Assembly (NCBI GenBank): GCA_037952775.1
Contig: JBANAY010000004.1
Span: 3,596,001 to 3,660,000 of the forward strand
DNA from: Clonostachys chloroleuca
Taxonomy: Eukaryota > Ascomycota > Sordariomycetes > Hypocreales > Bionectriaceae
Length of the DNA: 64,000 bases
Direction of reading: 5' to 3'
The position numbers and the translations under genes are program-made. This document shows, piece by piece, positions 13,201-23,768 of this stretch. The notes beneath the pieces were generated by a model that made no database searches, was not told the DNA's origin, and saw nothing but the letters and a program-made list of their open reading frames with translations. The stretch's first letter is position 1; the number at the start of each line of letters is the position of its first letter.

Positions 13201-14764
13201 ATTGGGGCACCTTGTTAAGAACCAACGATGTCACACATCTTCACGCCCTCCTTGTCCATACGGATGGAACACAGGGCCTCCAGACAAGACGAAGTTGGCA
13301 CAAAAGTGCCGAAATGCGGAAATCACCTGCCAATTGACGCGCAGGAGCCAGTTGCAGGGAAATGTTTTCCTCTAGCTACATACCCTATAGCCGCTGTCCT
13401 GGTAGTCTCTGCAAGAAGGTTCCATTACTCGGTTGGATTGAAAGGTGTGGCCATGAGTAGCTTCTACTTTGTTTTTAGCATTAATTCTCGGAATGGTAGG
13501 CTGAAAGACATCATCTGCTAAGGGGGTCTTCTTTGAAACTTTATCACTCCTTATTGTCATCGGCTCACGAATCAACTACTCAACTCGTGATTTATGATTC
13601 TCTACGCAACTAGCGCTAATTCTTCAATGTGGCGTAGAAAGAAGAAGAAAGGTTTGGATAACCCTAAAACTCAGCTAGAGGGAAATGCTTTTGAGCCACA
13701 TGCAACTTGGCCACCCAACACAGTTGTAAGGTTTTCATCCCAAGAGCTCAACACGCCACAACCTTGAAGTGACTCACTTCCCCAAAACTAAACTCTATTG
13801 AAAATTGAAAATTTCTTTCTGTCATTGCCGGTAGTGGGAGTAAATAAACGGCGTTGAAAGCAAGGACATGGATTTCCGGGTCATTTGGTACTGTTGGTTT
13901 GTTTGGCACGTCCGTGGCTCTCAACTGCCGGGTGCGGATGCCAACACCAATCTCTCATTTACTTAATTTTAATTGAAAAGCTCTAGGGGCTATATCGCGT
14001 CCGCAGCACTGGGTTCAAAGCTTAGCCTGCCTGTGGATGCCAACAAAGCCTAGACCTTCCATCATTAGCCACAGGCCGTTGGCGATTAGGGGTACTATAA
14101 ATATGCTTGATATCCACCAATTACGCCAGAAATTCATGCTGAAACACCGAGATTAGGGGACATATTTAGCCACAGGCAAGCCTCTTATAGTGGTCCAGCT
14201 GCTTAGATCACTCTCACTGGCCGATTATGCGCATCCAAGTTGGATCATTTCCTTGATGAATTTGTGGCTGACGTTCAATTGGATCTGGCAGGATGAATGC
14301 TCTCTTTTCCCGTGAGATGCCATTCATACAATCACAAGACAACTTTGCTGCCCTGTTTTCCAATGCAAAGGAGGGACATTCGTGAAGGAAACTCATCTTT
14401 AGGTCGTGCCATGGTCTGAGGTAGGCGACAGCCATCATGATATTATGAGAGCGGCTGCAGACTGGAGGATTTGACTAAAAAACCTGTGTTGGGCGGCAAA
14501 AGTCTTGGGTTGGCTGAGGCTGAGTTGGGATAACCCCTGTCATCAAATCCATCATAATGCACGCGCTCTGCCATCTCACATTTCCATTTTTAACCAAGTG
14601 CAACCAGCCCGTGGCGTGCGGGTTCCTCTGAAGTTCCAACATCTTTAACTGTTCCACCCCGCGCGTTGCTTTGGGTACTCCGTCACGTCGTGAACCAGCA
14701 AACTGCAAGACAGATCGTATCAAAGCGGTGCATATGATTCGGGCACCAATCCAATCCATTGCCC
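10216..14764. other. Long intergenic region, no gene supported
   Basis: These 4.5 kb carry the promoter of the P450 at the left and of the NACHT gene at the right. Open frames inside are short, overlap on both strands and show no recognisable protein. I see no long terminal repeats or transposase-like reading frame. It could hold an untranslated transcript or diverged transposon remains, but nothing in the sequence shows this. Confidence 0.5.
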
Positions 14765-17700
14765 ATGACCGAATCCCCGCCCTCCGTGGCCCCTTCCATT
14801 GTCTCGGGCCAGGAGTATTTCCACGATGATCGCCTCCCGACCGCCAAAGGCGCAGCATTCGACTTTTGCGCCAGTGCCCGCGGGTGTCTACCAGGCACAC
14901 GGGTTGAACTCCTCAATCGGGTATCAAGATGGGCTGCTGCTGACGTTGACGCTAACGCCGACTCCGACGAAGGCGACGAGAAACCCAAGGCCATCTTCTG
15001 GCTCAATGGTATGGCCGGCACCGGCAAGTCGACCATTGCGCGGACTGTCGCTGCGAGGGTGCTCCGGGGCCAGGCGCCTCCTCAGCGCCTGGCGGCCACC
15101 TTCTTCTTCAGCAGGAGTGAGACGGACAGGCGCAAGGCGGGGCTCTTCTTTGGCACCATCGCTGGCCAGCTTGCCGATGGATCACCCGCATACCGAGATG
15201 CGCTCTTAAGCGCGCTGGACCATGACCCTGAGATTTCGCGGAGAGCGCTGCGTGAGCAGTGGGAGAAGCTGATTCTGCTGCCTTTGATTGTTGCGCAGGA
15301 GACTCAGATTGTTGTATTGGTGATTGACGCGCTGGACGAGTGTGAGAGTGAAGATGATGTCTCTACAATCATTCGCATCTTGGCAGAGGCTAATGGACCG
15401 GGCCACTCTCCGGTGCAAATAAAGGCATTCTTCACCAGTAGGCCAGAATGGCCCGCAGAACTTGGTTTCAAGCAGATTGAGAGCCAGTACGAGAATATCG
15501 TTCTTCATGCGGTCCCAAATGACGCTATTAGCAGTGATTTATCTGCTTTCTTGACACATGAGCTTCGTCGTGTCAGCGAGGAGCATAACGAGACAGCAGA
15601 GGTAAGACTCTCAAAAGAATGGCTGGGCGAGGATAAAATAAAAGCCCTAGTCTCAATGGCGTCTCCTCTCTTCATCTATGCGGACACAATGGTTCGTTTC
15701 ATTCAAGACCAGGAGATCAGCAATCCGAGCGAACAGCTTTCTAAACTGTTGAAGGAAGGAGGAAATGCCATTACCAAACCCTTGAAATCTCCCCTGGATG
15801 GGGTCTATATGCCTGTGTTAAATCAACTCTTAGTTGGTGTTGGAAAGGAGGACGTTGAAACTGCCATCCAAGAGTTTCGAGAGGTTATCGGTAGTCTTAT
15901 TCTCCTATCCGAGCCCCTCACTGCGAAAAGCCTCGCTGCCCTGCTCGGCAAGGAAAAAGCCAAAATCAACGAGACTCTCTTCCACCTACGGTCCGTCCTT
16001 GAGACACCGGGCCCATTTGAGCCGACCAGGATACTGCATCTCTCATTCCGCGATTTTCTTGTTGATCCTGCCAACAAGAACGAGAATCCATTCTGGATAG
16101 ACGAAGCAGCTTGCCATATAGAGCTCGCTACACAATGCTTTCAGCTGCTGATCATCAAACTCAGGAAGGACATTTGTGACCAGAGCAACCCTGCCGTTAA
16201 ACGCACAACCATCCTGACAGGGACCATCAATGCGCAGATTCCTGACCAGATTAGATACGCGTGTTTATACTGGGTATATCATCTTGAACAGGGCACTGCT
16301 GCTGAATCCCATTTGACGCAGGACCAGATAGGATGGGTCAAGAAGTTTCTTGAGATTCATTTCCTCCACTGGATTGAAGTACTGTGTCTTTTAGGGCATG
16401 GATATGAAAGTATTTCCATGATAGATACCCTTTGTAGATTAATGCCTGTAAGTAGTCGATCGCTGTGCGAATTCTCTTGTTCGGTGGATTTGGCTGACAA
16501 CGAGCAGAACGGTGAAGGCTTCTTGGAATTCCTCCACGATGTCCGCCGGTTCCTTCTCAAATTCATCCCAATCACTAACCAGTACCCCCTCCAACTCTAT
16601 TCCTCTGCGCTTTTCTTTTCTCCCAGGAATAGTAGAGTCCGAAAATCATTCTACCACAAATCCTCGGGTTGGTTGCCACCCATCTTTGCGCGAGAAGAAT
16701 GGGGGGCGTGCACACAAACGCTCGAAGGCCACGCGGGTGTGGTCAGTTCCGTCGCTATTTCGAATGGGAACGACCTCATCGCTACTGCATCCCATGATGG
16801 CAACATCAAACTATGGGACCGGATTGGCTTCTGCAAACAGACACTCAGAGGCCATACTGACAGAGTATACTCCGTTTCTTTCTCCAGTGATAATAGCCGG
16901 CTGGCGTCTGCGTCCGCAGATGGGACAGTCCGGGTGTGGGACAAGGATGGAGTATGTGTTCAGACACTCACAGAACATAAAGGTGCAGTACACTCAGTCT
17001 CATTCAGTGATGATGACATGTACTTGGCGAGCGCCTCGAGCGACAAAACCATCAAGATCTGGGACAGGGAAGGGGAATGTTCTAAAACGCTCACCGGGCA
17101 TCGGGATGAAGTTGTCTCGGTGGCGTTCGCGCACAGGGAGTTTTACCTTGTATCTGCAGATTCGGAGGGTCAAGTCAGAGCCTGGGATAAGATATGGGAC
17201 CCAAAAGGGCCAAGCGAGCGAGTGTTCACGGGGCACAAGGACTGGGTCACCTCTGTTGTCTTCTCCCATAACGATCGCTTCATTGCGTCTGCATCTCTTG
17301 ACGGCAGTATCCGGGTATGGACGCGTACTGGGGCTTGCTACATTACCATCGCGGCACGTCCTGGAAGCTCCATCTCATTCTCTCCCGATGACAGCCTTAT
17401 TGCATGCGGAACCTCTTGGGACGGGTCCATCAATCTGTGGAATATCAACACAGGTCACTGTGACTTGAGCTTTACAGGCCACACAGACCCCGTGACGGAC
17501 GTGGCCATCTCTTCGGACAACAAGTGGCTAGTTTCAGCGTCCCGGGACAAGTCGCTGAAGGTTTGGGACTTTACAAATGCCCGAACCTCTGGTGGCAAAA
17601 CTTCAAAGGTTGATGATACATCGAATAGCATTCACCTATCCATGTTCTCAAATGACAAGAAGTGGCTCGCCACAACCTCCCGGCTCGACAGAACCTTAAA

Positions 17701-18787
17701 GTTATGGCATCGAATTACAGGCGAGTGTGTCCAGGATTTCCAGCAGACCCCTGATGAACACTGGCTTTCCTCGACAAGGACCAAGGTGATTGACAAGGTC
17801 AAGCTCAAGCAATGGAGGGGACGAGACTCTTTGTCCCCAAGTCCATCACTGGCAGTACAATCCATGGTTTTTTCCCACGACGACAGGTTCATCGCCACCG
17901 GCCTGGATGATGGGTACGTAAGGATTTGGGATGTCGGCAAAGGAAAGTGTATTCGCACACTGAAGTCGGGCGAAGGCTACATTACGTCACTGGATTTTTC
18001 ACACGACGGACAGCGACTGGTTGCGAGTTCTCTTAGCGGTGGAATGACGATTTGGAGTTTGGCTACGGGCGAGGTCCTGTCCTCGCTTGAGAAGCGTTCA
18101 GACCCATTCTGCTACGTTGCTTTTTCCCAAGACGACAAGTATATTGCCTCGGCCTCCTATGATAACGGGAGGACAGTGAAGGTGTGGAAGTGTGAGGATA
18201 GGTCCTGCACCTTTGAAAGGCACAGTGCTAATGCGGAGATTGTTGCCTTCTCGGCGGACGGCTCATGCCTTGCCTCAGCCTCGAAAGAAGGAAGTATTCA
18301 GATATGGAACTTAAAGACAAACAAGTGTGCCCACTCATTTCAAGCTAAGGGAGAGGTTTTCGGCATCTCAAGTGTAGGTTCCGGCTTCAGCATTGATACA
18401 GCAGCAGGGACAATTGTGTTCGGAGCTAGTCAGGATATGGCGGAAGGGAAGGATCTGGAAGTTCCCGGACCCATTGGGTACGGAATTACGTCTCAGGGTG
18501 ACTGGATCACTTGGTGCGAGGACAATGTTCTCTGGCTACCTCCAGAGCACAGACCTCAAGTCTTCCGGGCAGCTGGTCCAACAGTGGCCATTGGATGCAC
18601 TTCTGGTCAGTTTCTCATACTCAACTTCCGGAGAAGCTCCAGGTCCCGTGCTTTTGATTCGAAATCGGTGGATGCTACGCGGCGAAGCCTAAGTACCGGG
18701 AGGCTCAGCTTGAGCGCTAGCCGGCGCAGCTCGAGTCATCGAAGGGACAAGAGCCAAAGTTCAGTCCATCGCGATCGCTTCTGGTAA
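14765..18787 (+). CDS. NACHT-WD40 STAND (NLR-like) protein
   Basis: A single-exon gene of 1340 aa. The usual pre-NACHT linker (about residues 25-60, with CLPGTRVELL) leads into a NACHT NTPase with Walker A GMAGTGKST (about 82-90) and Walker B LVIDALDECE (about 185-194). About twelve WD40 repeats follow in the C-terminal half, many with GH...WD signatures (EGHAGVV, GHTDRVY, GHKDWVT, GHTDPVT), and a Ser/Arg-rich tail ends the protein. In fungi this build is that of HET-E/NWD-type sensors of non-self: WD40 repeats bind a ligand and NACHT drives oligomerisation. Start: the open frame begins at TTG 14759, the first ATG is 14765, and a TGA lies in frame at 14735. Only about 25 residues precede the linker, so no HET, HeLo, lipase or nucleosidase effector domain is present. 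The repeats are diverged from each other, unlike the near-identical ones of fast-evolving HET genes. Confidence 0.92.
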   Translation: MTESPPSVAPSIVSGQEYFHDDRLPTAKGAAFDFCASARGCLPGTRVELLNRVSRWAAADVDANADSDEGDEKPKAIFWLNGMAGTGKSTIARTVAARVLRGQAPPQRLAATFFFSRSETDRRKAGLFFGTIAGQLADGSPAYRDALLSALDHDPEISRRALREQWEKLILLPLIVAQETQIVVLVIDALDECESEDDVSTIIRILAEANGPGHSPVQIKAFFTSRPEWPAELGFKQIESQYENIVLHAVPNDAISSDLSAFLTHELRRVSEEHNETAEVRLSKEWLGEDKIKALVSMASPLFIYADTMVRFIQDQEISNPSEQLSKLLKEGGNAITKPLKSPLDGVYMPVLNQLLVGVGKEDVETAIQEFREVIGSLILLSEPLTAKSLAALLGKEKAKINETLFHLRSVLETPGPFEPTRILHLSFRDFLVDPANKNENPFWIDEAACHIELATQCFQLLIIKLRKDICDQSNPAVKRTTILTGTINAQIPDQIRYACLYWVYHLEQGTAAESHLTQDQIGWVKKFLEIHFLHWIEVLCLLGHGYESISMIDTLCRLMPVSSRSLCEFSCSVDLADNEQNGEGFLEFLHDVRRFLLKFIPITNQYPLQLYSSALFFSPRNSRVRKSFYHKSSGWLPPIFAREEWGACTQTLEGHAGVVSSVAISNGNDLIATASHDGNIKLWDRIGFCKQTLRGHTDRVYSVSFSSDNSRLASASADGTVRVWDKDGVCVQTLTEHKGAVHSVSFSDDDMYLASASSDKTIKIWDREGECSKTLTGHRDEVVSVAFAHREFYLVSADSEGQVRAWDKIWDPKGPSERVFTGHKDWVTSVVFSHNDRFIASASLDGSIRVWTRTGACYITIAARPGSSISFSPDDSLIACGTSWDGSINLWNINTGHCDLSFTGHTDPVTDVAISSDNKWLVSASRDKSLKVWDFTNARTSGGKTSKVDDTSNSIHLSMFSNDKKWLATTSRLDRTLKLWHRITGECVQDFQQTPDEHWLSSTRTKVIDKVKLKQWRGRDSLSPSPSLAVQSMVFSHDDRFIATGLDDGYVRIWDVGKGKCIRTLKSGEGYITSLDFSHDGQRLVASSLSGGMTIWSLATGEVLSSLEKRSDPFCYVAFSQDDKYIASASYDNGRTVKVWKCEDRSCTFERHSANAEIVAFSADGSCLASASKEGSIQIWNLKTNKCAHSFQAKGEVFGISSVGSGFSIDTAAGTIVFGASQDMAEGKDLEVPGPIGYGITSQGDWITWCEDNVLWLPPEHRPQVFRAAGPTVAIGCTSGQFLILNFRRSSRSRAFDSKSVDATRRSLSTGRLSLSASRRSSSHRRDKSQSSVHRDRFW

Positions 18788-19683
18788 ACTTGGGTGACTT
18801 ACTGAGATTTCTCGGAGTGGCGTGCAAATATTGACCTCACGGGGACGCCCCACGATGTAAAGAACTTGTTCTCCGTGCGTGTTTTACACACCCTAGGTTG
18901 AAAGGTACCGCTACTTGGGATATGACTCTGTTTACAGTACCTCGTTTAACTTTTTAGGGCATACGGCTATGGTCATACAATACACCCTACCTCAGGATGA
19001 AGCACCTGCAGTGAAGATGATGCGTTCCGAGTCTTGAAGCCTAGATTTTAGATTTCTGCTCTCTAAGTCGAGGGATGGAGCTGCGACTTATGTTGGCCGC
19101 AATCGATGGCACGGCCAGTGCTTTATGCTTTGCTATGAGTGTCCATGATCACTCCTGGTCATCCTGATTGACGAACTGAGGGCGGTATCCAAACCCTCCG
19201 AAAGCAAGCAGCATATGCCACTCGCTCTTGCTTTCACGGCTCGGCCCGCTGGCAACCCTCCCTAAGCCGTGATCAGTCAAAACTTTACTGCAAGACTTTC
19301 ATCTTCACTGAAGGGTTTTGTGGTTTACTGGCAGAGGCGCTGAGCCTCCAACTCAAAACTGTTGGGACCGCAAACTTTTCAAGTACCTCGACACAGGCAG
19401 CACAGCAATGGGGCACATCAGGCGCCCACCGTCAAAGGATAACTGCATAAATGGCATCAGCCCGCCTTTCTGAGTTTCGTTGCTCCCTATAAAAGGAATG
19501 GAAATCCCCAGTGGACTGGCAGGAGCAATCTCCCCCCCATCATACGTTCGTTCAAGACTTCAAGTTGTGATCCCACCAAAGTTTTCTCAGACTTGTGTCC
19601 ATTGCCTTCGCCCCCGGTCATACAATACACACTATACAATACACACTTACAAAAATTCACCTACTTTCTTCCACACCAACGAA
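18788..19683. other. Intergenic region with TATA-box promoter
   Basis: No gene is supported. The left part holds the end of the NACHT transcript; the right part holds the promoter and leader of the Gln/Trp-rich protein gene. Confidence 0.55.
19488..19495 (+). promoter_or_regulatory. TATA box of the Gln/Trp-rich protein gene
   Basis: TATAAAAG lies 189 nt upstream of ATG 19684, leaving room for a leader of about 150 nt. It is a good match to the consensus in otherwise mixed sequence. Confidence 0.6.
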
Positions 19684-20529
19684 ATGGATTTCACAGGCGT
19701 TGAAACGCTGACTCCAGAGGAAAGGGCCCTCTATTTAGCGCTGATGATAGAGGCAGAGCGGGCCCCCGAAAGTACCGAGAACAACGCAGAGGACCGCGAG
19801 CGTGATATTAATGTCAATGACATGACTGGTATGGATAACAACAATATGGCTATTGTTGACAATAATGATACAAATACCATCGATAACAACGTCATGGCTG
19901 GTATCGATACCAACGAGATGGCTGCGGTTGATGCTTCCTATGCGACCAGTACAGATTTGGCCGATTTCAATGGTGATACTGATATTGCCGAGACAATCGG
20001 TGATGATGCGAATCATCAGCCTGTTATCGATTTAGACAATTTAATTTCTGAAATTGAGGCTGGTGATGATGAGAATCATCAGCCCGGTACCGACGACCAG
20101 AGCCATCAGCCCGAGGGCCTTCAGCTTGGCACCGCGGGAACAGACTTGCAGCATCAGGAGCAAGCGGCGCCCAGACAAGAAGAGAGGGGGCAAGTATCGG
20201 AGGAGGAACGTCTTAGAGACCTCAGAGAAGGCCAGGCGAGACAGAATGTAAGGCTACAGTGGCATGCGCAGCAGAAGAGGAGCCAAGCCATTTGGCAGCA
20301 GCAGCAACGATTTCAGTGGCAGCAGCAGCAACAATCTCACTGGCAGCTGCAGCAGCAGCAGTGGCAGCAGCAGCAGTGGCAGTGGCAGCAACCACAACGG
20401 TTGCAGCAACAACAGGACCGGCAGTGGCAACTGCAACGAGAGCTCCAGCAGCGGCGACAAAACCAGGAGCAGTCCCGGCAGTGGCAGCAGCAGTGGCAGC
20501 AGCAGTGGCAGCAGCAGTGGCAGTGGTAG
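19684..20529 (+). CDS. Gln/Trp-rich low-complexity protein (prion-like)
   Basis: The 281-aa product has no recognised domain. The ATG at 19684 sits in a good context (AACGAAATGG) downstream of a TATA box; the frame is open further 5' to a TTG at 19480, which is unlikely to be the start. Residues about 1-35 could form a helix. Residues about 45-95 are Asp/Asn/Met-rich with loose repeats of the type DNNxMAxxD. Residues about 100-145 repeat NHQP/SHQP. From about 185 to the end the chain is almost all Gln and Trp with some Arg (WQQQQ, QWQQQWQQQW), encoded by CAG/TGG triplets. Such Q-rich tails can self-assemble. It lies 896 bp downstream of the NACHT gene on the same strand. Lengths in CAG repeats change easily, so the exact end may differ between strains. 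Confidence 0.6.
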   Translation: MDFTGVETLTPEERALYLALMIEAERAPESTENNAEDRERDINVNDMTGMDNNNMAIVDNNDTNTIDNNVMAGIDTNEMAAVDASYATSTDLADFNGDTDIAETIGDDANHQPVIDLDNLISEIEAGDDENHQPGTDDQSHQPEGLQLGTAGTDLQHQEQAAPRQEERGQVSEEERLRDLREGQARQNVRLQWHAQQKRSQAIWQQQQRFQWQQQQQSHWQLQQQQWQQQQWQWQQPQRLQQQQDRQWQLQRELQQRRQNQEQSRQWQQQWQQQWQQQWQW

Positions 20530-20530
20530 C
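20297..20530 (+). repeat. CAG/TGG triplet-rich tract
   Basis: This tract is an imperfect array of CAG and TGG triplets. All three forward frames stay open through it: Gln/Trp (the likely real frame), Ala/Val and Ser/Gly. A slip of one base would therefore change the C-terminus without a quick stop. Confidence 0.85.
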
Positions 20531-21068
20531 TCCGGCAGTAAAGCCGACAACTGGAGCAGGCCAGGCTGCTCGCTATTCAGGGACTGTCCAACCTTGGACA
20601 GGTGTTGGGGCGGTGGCATATGTAAACCAATATCGCGAACCGGCGACACGATCTGTGAAGCTATTGAACCAAACAGTCTGTCCATCGGAAGGAGATGTGC
20701 TGCGCAGTGTTTCGAACTGTAACAATAGACGCGGTTCTCACACTGGAAAAGACGGGATCACTTGGCCGAGGCTTATGAGTATTATCTACTTAGACCCTAA
20801 TAATATACCCTTCCTTTTTATCGAGTCTTTGCTCTAAGAGACTCTGCTTAACAATGTACAGTCCAAGAAAGTATGAGAGATTCGACCTGAATGTAAGACT
20901 TATCCACAGATAAGTAGCAATAGAATTGAAAGCTCTCCTACTCCAGGTGGTTGGCATGTATCCTTATTATAGGTCAATCACTAAATCGGCAGCACACTCC
21001 TTCCCTTGCGAACGACGACCTGGGTGCAGCTAGAACCAAACTATTATCCATGTAGTGTCCCGGCATCA
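20530..21068. other. Intergenic region between convergent genes
   Basis: The Gln/Trp-rich gene (+) and the P450 gene (-) converge here. The Ala/Val frame of the repeat stays open to 20837, but I see nothing that proves it is translated. Confidence 0.5.
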
Positions 21069-22809
21069 TCACGCCTCTTCGCAAACCAGGGTAACCTGGT
21101 CCGCGTTCTTCAGTCTAACCAGCATCACCAGGTCTACATCAACCACACACTTGTCGAACCGCCTGTACGTCGCCTCGTCGCTTTCCCCGTCGCTGTCCTT
21201 CTTGATCCGCCGCCGATGCGCCTTGAACAGGCACGCCAGCACGGCGACAGCCTCCACCTCTGACAACCTCCGCCCGGGGCAGATCTGAGAGCCCTCGCCC
21301 CAGGGGAAGAAGATGTTTTTGCTGGGGACGAAGAACGTCTCCTGCGCTGCTTGTTCCGGGGTGGCTGCCGGGTTCACGATCCATCGCCATGGTTGCCACT
21401 GGGTCTCGTTGGACCAGTACTGCGGGTGCGTCTGCATGGCGCGCAGGTTGGCGGTGAAGTTGACGCCGACGGGCACGGTGTAGGTCCTATCTCCGACGGT
21501 TACCTGCTTGGGATGGTCACCGGTGATGAAGGACAGAGCGGGTACGGGGGGGAACAAGCGCAATGTTTCGTAGAAGACGGCCCGGCAGCGGTTGAGCTTA
21601 GGAAACATCTGCTTGTAGTCCCATTCCTCCACCGGCTTACCCTCGGCCACGGCCTCAATCTCGGCGGCGAGCCAGGCCTGGACGTCCGGATGTGCCGCCA
21701 GCAGCAGTGTGGCGAATGCTAGGGTATTAGCGGAAGTATCGTGGCCAGCAAAGTCGATGACGAACAGGTTGCCGAAGATCTCGTCCACGGAGAGCCCCTT
21801 CTTGGCGCCTTTGGCATCCGGATCGGCGGCGGATTCACGGTGATACTGGTCAACAGCACGCACGAAGCCAGGAATGATGCCACCGGAGCCTTTCCTCCCC
21901 TGTTGCAGCCCCTCTGTCGCGCTCTCGAGCATCTTGACCATGTCGTTCTTGAACGAGACACCAGCGTTGCCGATCCTGGCCCAAGTACCAGGGACCACCT
22001 GGAGTACGCGAAAAGGCACAATGAGCATCAGGATAATGTTGTCGAGGACGGTCTGGAGGGAGTCGCGGTACTCTCCAATCTCGTCGACGGAAGGCTCTGT
22101 AGAACCGCGGAAGTCGTAGGGCTTCCCGAAGCCGACGGCGGCGAGGACGTTGAGGGAGAGTGTGCGTGTGTCGCGCTGGTAGCTGGGATGCCGGCATCGG
22201 CGAACTTTGTCCACGACGCCCAACATTCCGAGGGTCTGACGGCGAGACTCGGTCCAGACGGAGGCCATGATGGTCTCGTTGAAGGGCGTGGCCATGGGCT
22301 TGCGGTGACGCGGCCAGTCGGGCCACTTGGCTGTGGAGATGCACGGCCCGTAGAGCTCTAGTATCTCTGAACAAATGTCAGTCATTGCCACAAGTAGAGC
22401 AAGGAAGGGGAGAGGTACTGAGCTCTGCAGTAGGACGCTGAAAGTCGCCGTGGCGGGTGACAATGTCCTGGATGGCATCAGGGTCGGCCACATGGATGTT
22501 AATGCTCACAGGCGACACGAGTGCCCAGATGGGGCCCAGCTGGAGGTGAGCATTGGCGCGCTCGGCAAAGTACCATCCTCTGCGGGAGAAGCGCACAAAG
22601 GACGGGTAGGAGAGCCAACGGATGGGAAGGCGGTCGAGGAGGCTGTAGAAGTGAGGCCGGAAGAGGATCTAGAAGACGTTGTTGGCGTCGACAGGCAGCC
22701 GGGCGACGGGCAGGCCGAGGGCTCGAGCCTTGCGCACGTTGGCCTCGAGGCAGACGAAGCTCCAGATGCTGTACGCTGAAGCGAGGCCGACCAAGATGAG
22801 ACACAGCAT
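21069..22809 (-). CDS. Cytochrome P450 with an in-frame TAG at codon 47
   Basis: Exons on the minus strand are 22809-22419 and 22366-21069, with a 52-nt intron; the joint gives PTAELKILELYGPC. The product would be 562 residues counting the stop codon as one. An N-terminal membrane segment (about 2-20) is followed by an intact catalytic domain: I-helix AGHDTSAN, ExxR as ETLR in FYETLRLFPPVP, and haem loop FFPWGEGSQICPGRR with Cys near 493. It should be an ER-bound monooxygenase of unknown substrate. TAG at 22671-22669 interrupts VDANNVF-stop-ILFRPHF, where related P450s have Trp. Nothing else in the gene is damaged, which fits a very recent null allele, a sequence error, or RNA editing of UAG. 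The open frame's first codon at 22917 is TTG; ATG 22809 is the natural start. Confidence 0.85.
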
Positions 22810-23768
22810 GGCGCGGGAGACAGCCGATGGCAAGGAGAGTATGAGAATGGCGTCGAAGCGATGATATGAAAGTGCTCTCAAAGCTGAAGCGATGGGAGTG
22901 CGTGAGAGGCTCTTCAAAGCTATGGCGGCTCAGGAGAGAGGTGGGAGGGAGGTCACAGAGCTCACTGCCCGTTTATTCCTGGACCAACTCTAGTGATCTT
23001 CGCCACATGAATCCAATATTGAGCTTAGCACTATTCACTGCAATCTCACGTAATTCATTTAGACCCAACACTGATTGTTGGTCTCATTGGCCACCCTTAA
23101 GGGCTCATAACAAGTAAGTGATACTCAGAACTCGTCCTAAAACACTTCATGATGCCTTGTGATCCCTGGAGAGACATAAACTCTCATAGCTACAATCTAG
23201 ACAGCATTGCCCTTTGACCATACATAACACCGACTCCCTCTTCCAACAGCCGTCGATGGCAGCTGGCATAGTAACAGTCGTGGTTCGATCAGTAGCCAAA
23301 TCACACAAAGGCTCACAGCTGGGTCTGGTTTGATATATGCCTATACAAGTCCCTTGCCTGACTGTCGCTATGGTCACAAATGCCGCGCTATACTTTCCAC
23401 AACCTCCCCTCTTTCTGTCCAAAAAAGAGTACTATGTAGGCAAAGTTGACATTTGCTCAGCCAAAAGAGTCTGCTTCTTATGTTAGTTAACACTCATTGG
23501 TCTTGCCACTGTTGATCACAAAGAGTGTCATTTATGACTCCTAGAACGATCCAGATTACAGACACAAGAATGGTTTGACAGATTTTCAGCGCGCGGTGAG
23601 GGCCTGTGTACGGCTAAACTGGGAGAGAATTTGAAAATTCCAGGCAGCAAATGACCTTCTGAAATGGGTGCTCTTTTGCTGATTACTCCTGTAAATACTG
23701 GCCGATATTACCCATAATGAACCAACCGTGAAGATACAATTCGCGTTGGAAGGGACTTTGGCCTATGT
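22810..23768. other. Intergenic region, P450 promoter side
   Basis: No gene is supported. The left end must hold the promoter of the minus-strand P450. Confidence 0.5.

Noticed and set aside
21741..22361. 206-codon open frame (+) opposite the P450
   Set aside because: It is antisense to the P450 coding exon and follows its codon structure; a shadow.
22669..22809. Intron that would splice out the TAG of the P450
   Set aside because: CTTCTAG just at the TAG could serve as an acceptor, but any donor upstream would remove the conserved LPVARLPVDANN stretch of the N-terminus and leaves introns of about 40 nt or less.
8419..22809. Secondary-metabolite cluster around the two P450s
   Set aside because: No polyketide synthase, peptide synthetase, terpene cyclase or prenyltransferase lies between or near them; the genes in between are immune-type, low-complexity or absent.
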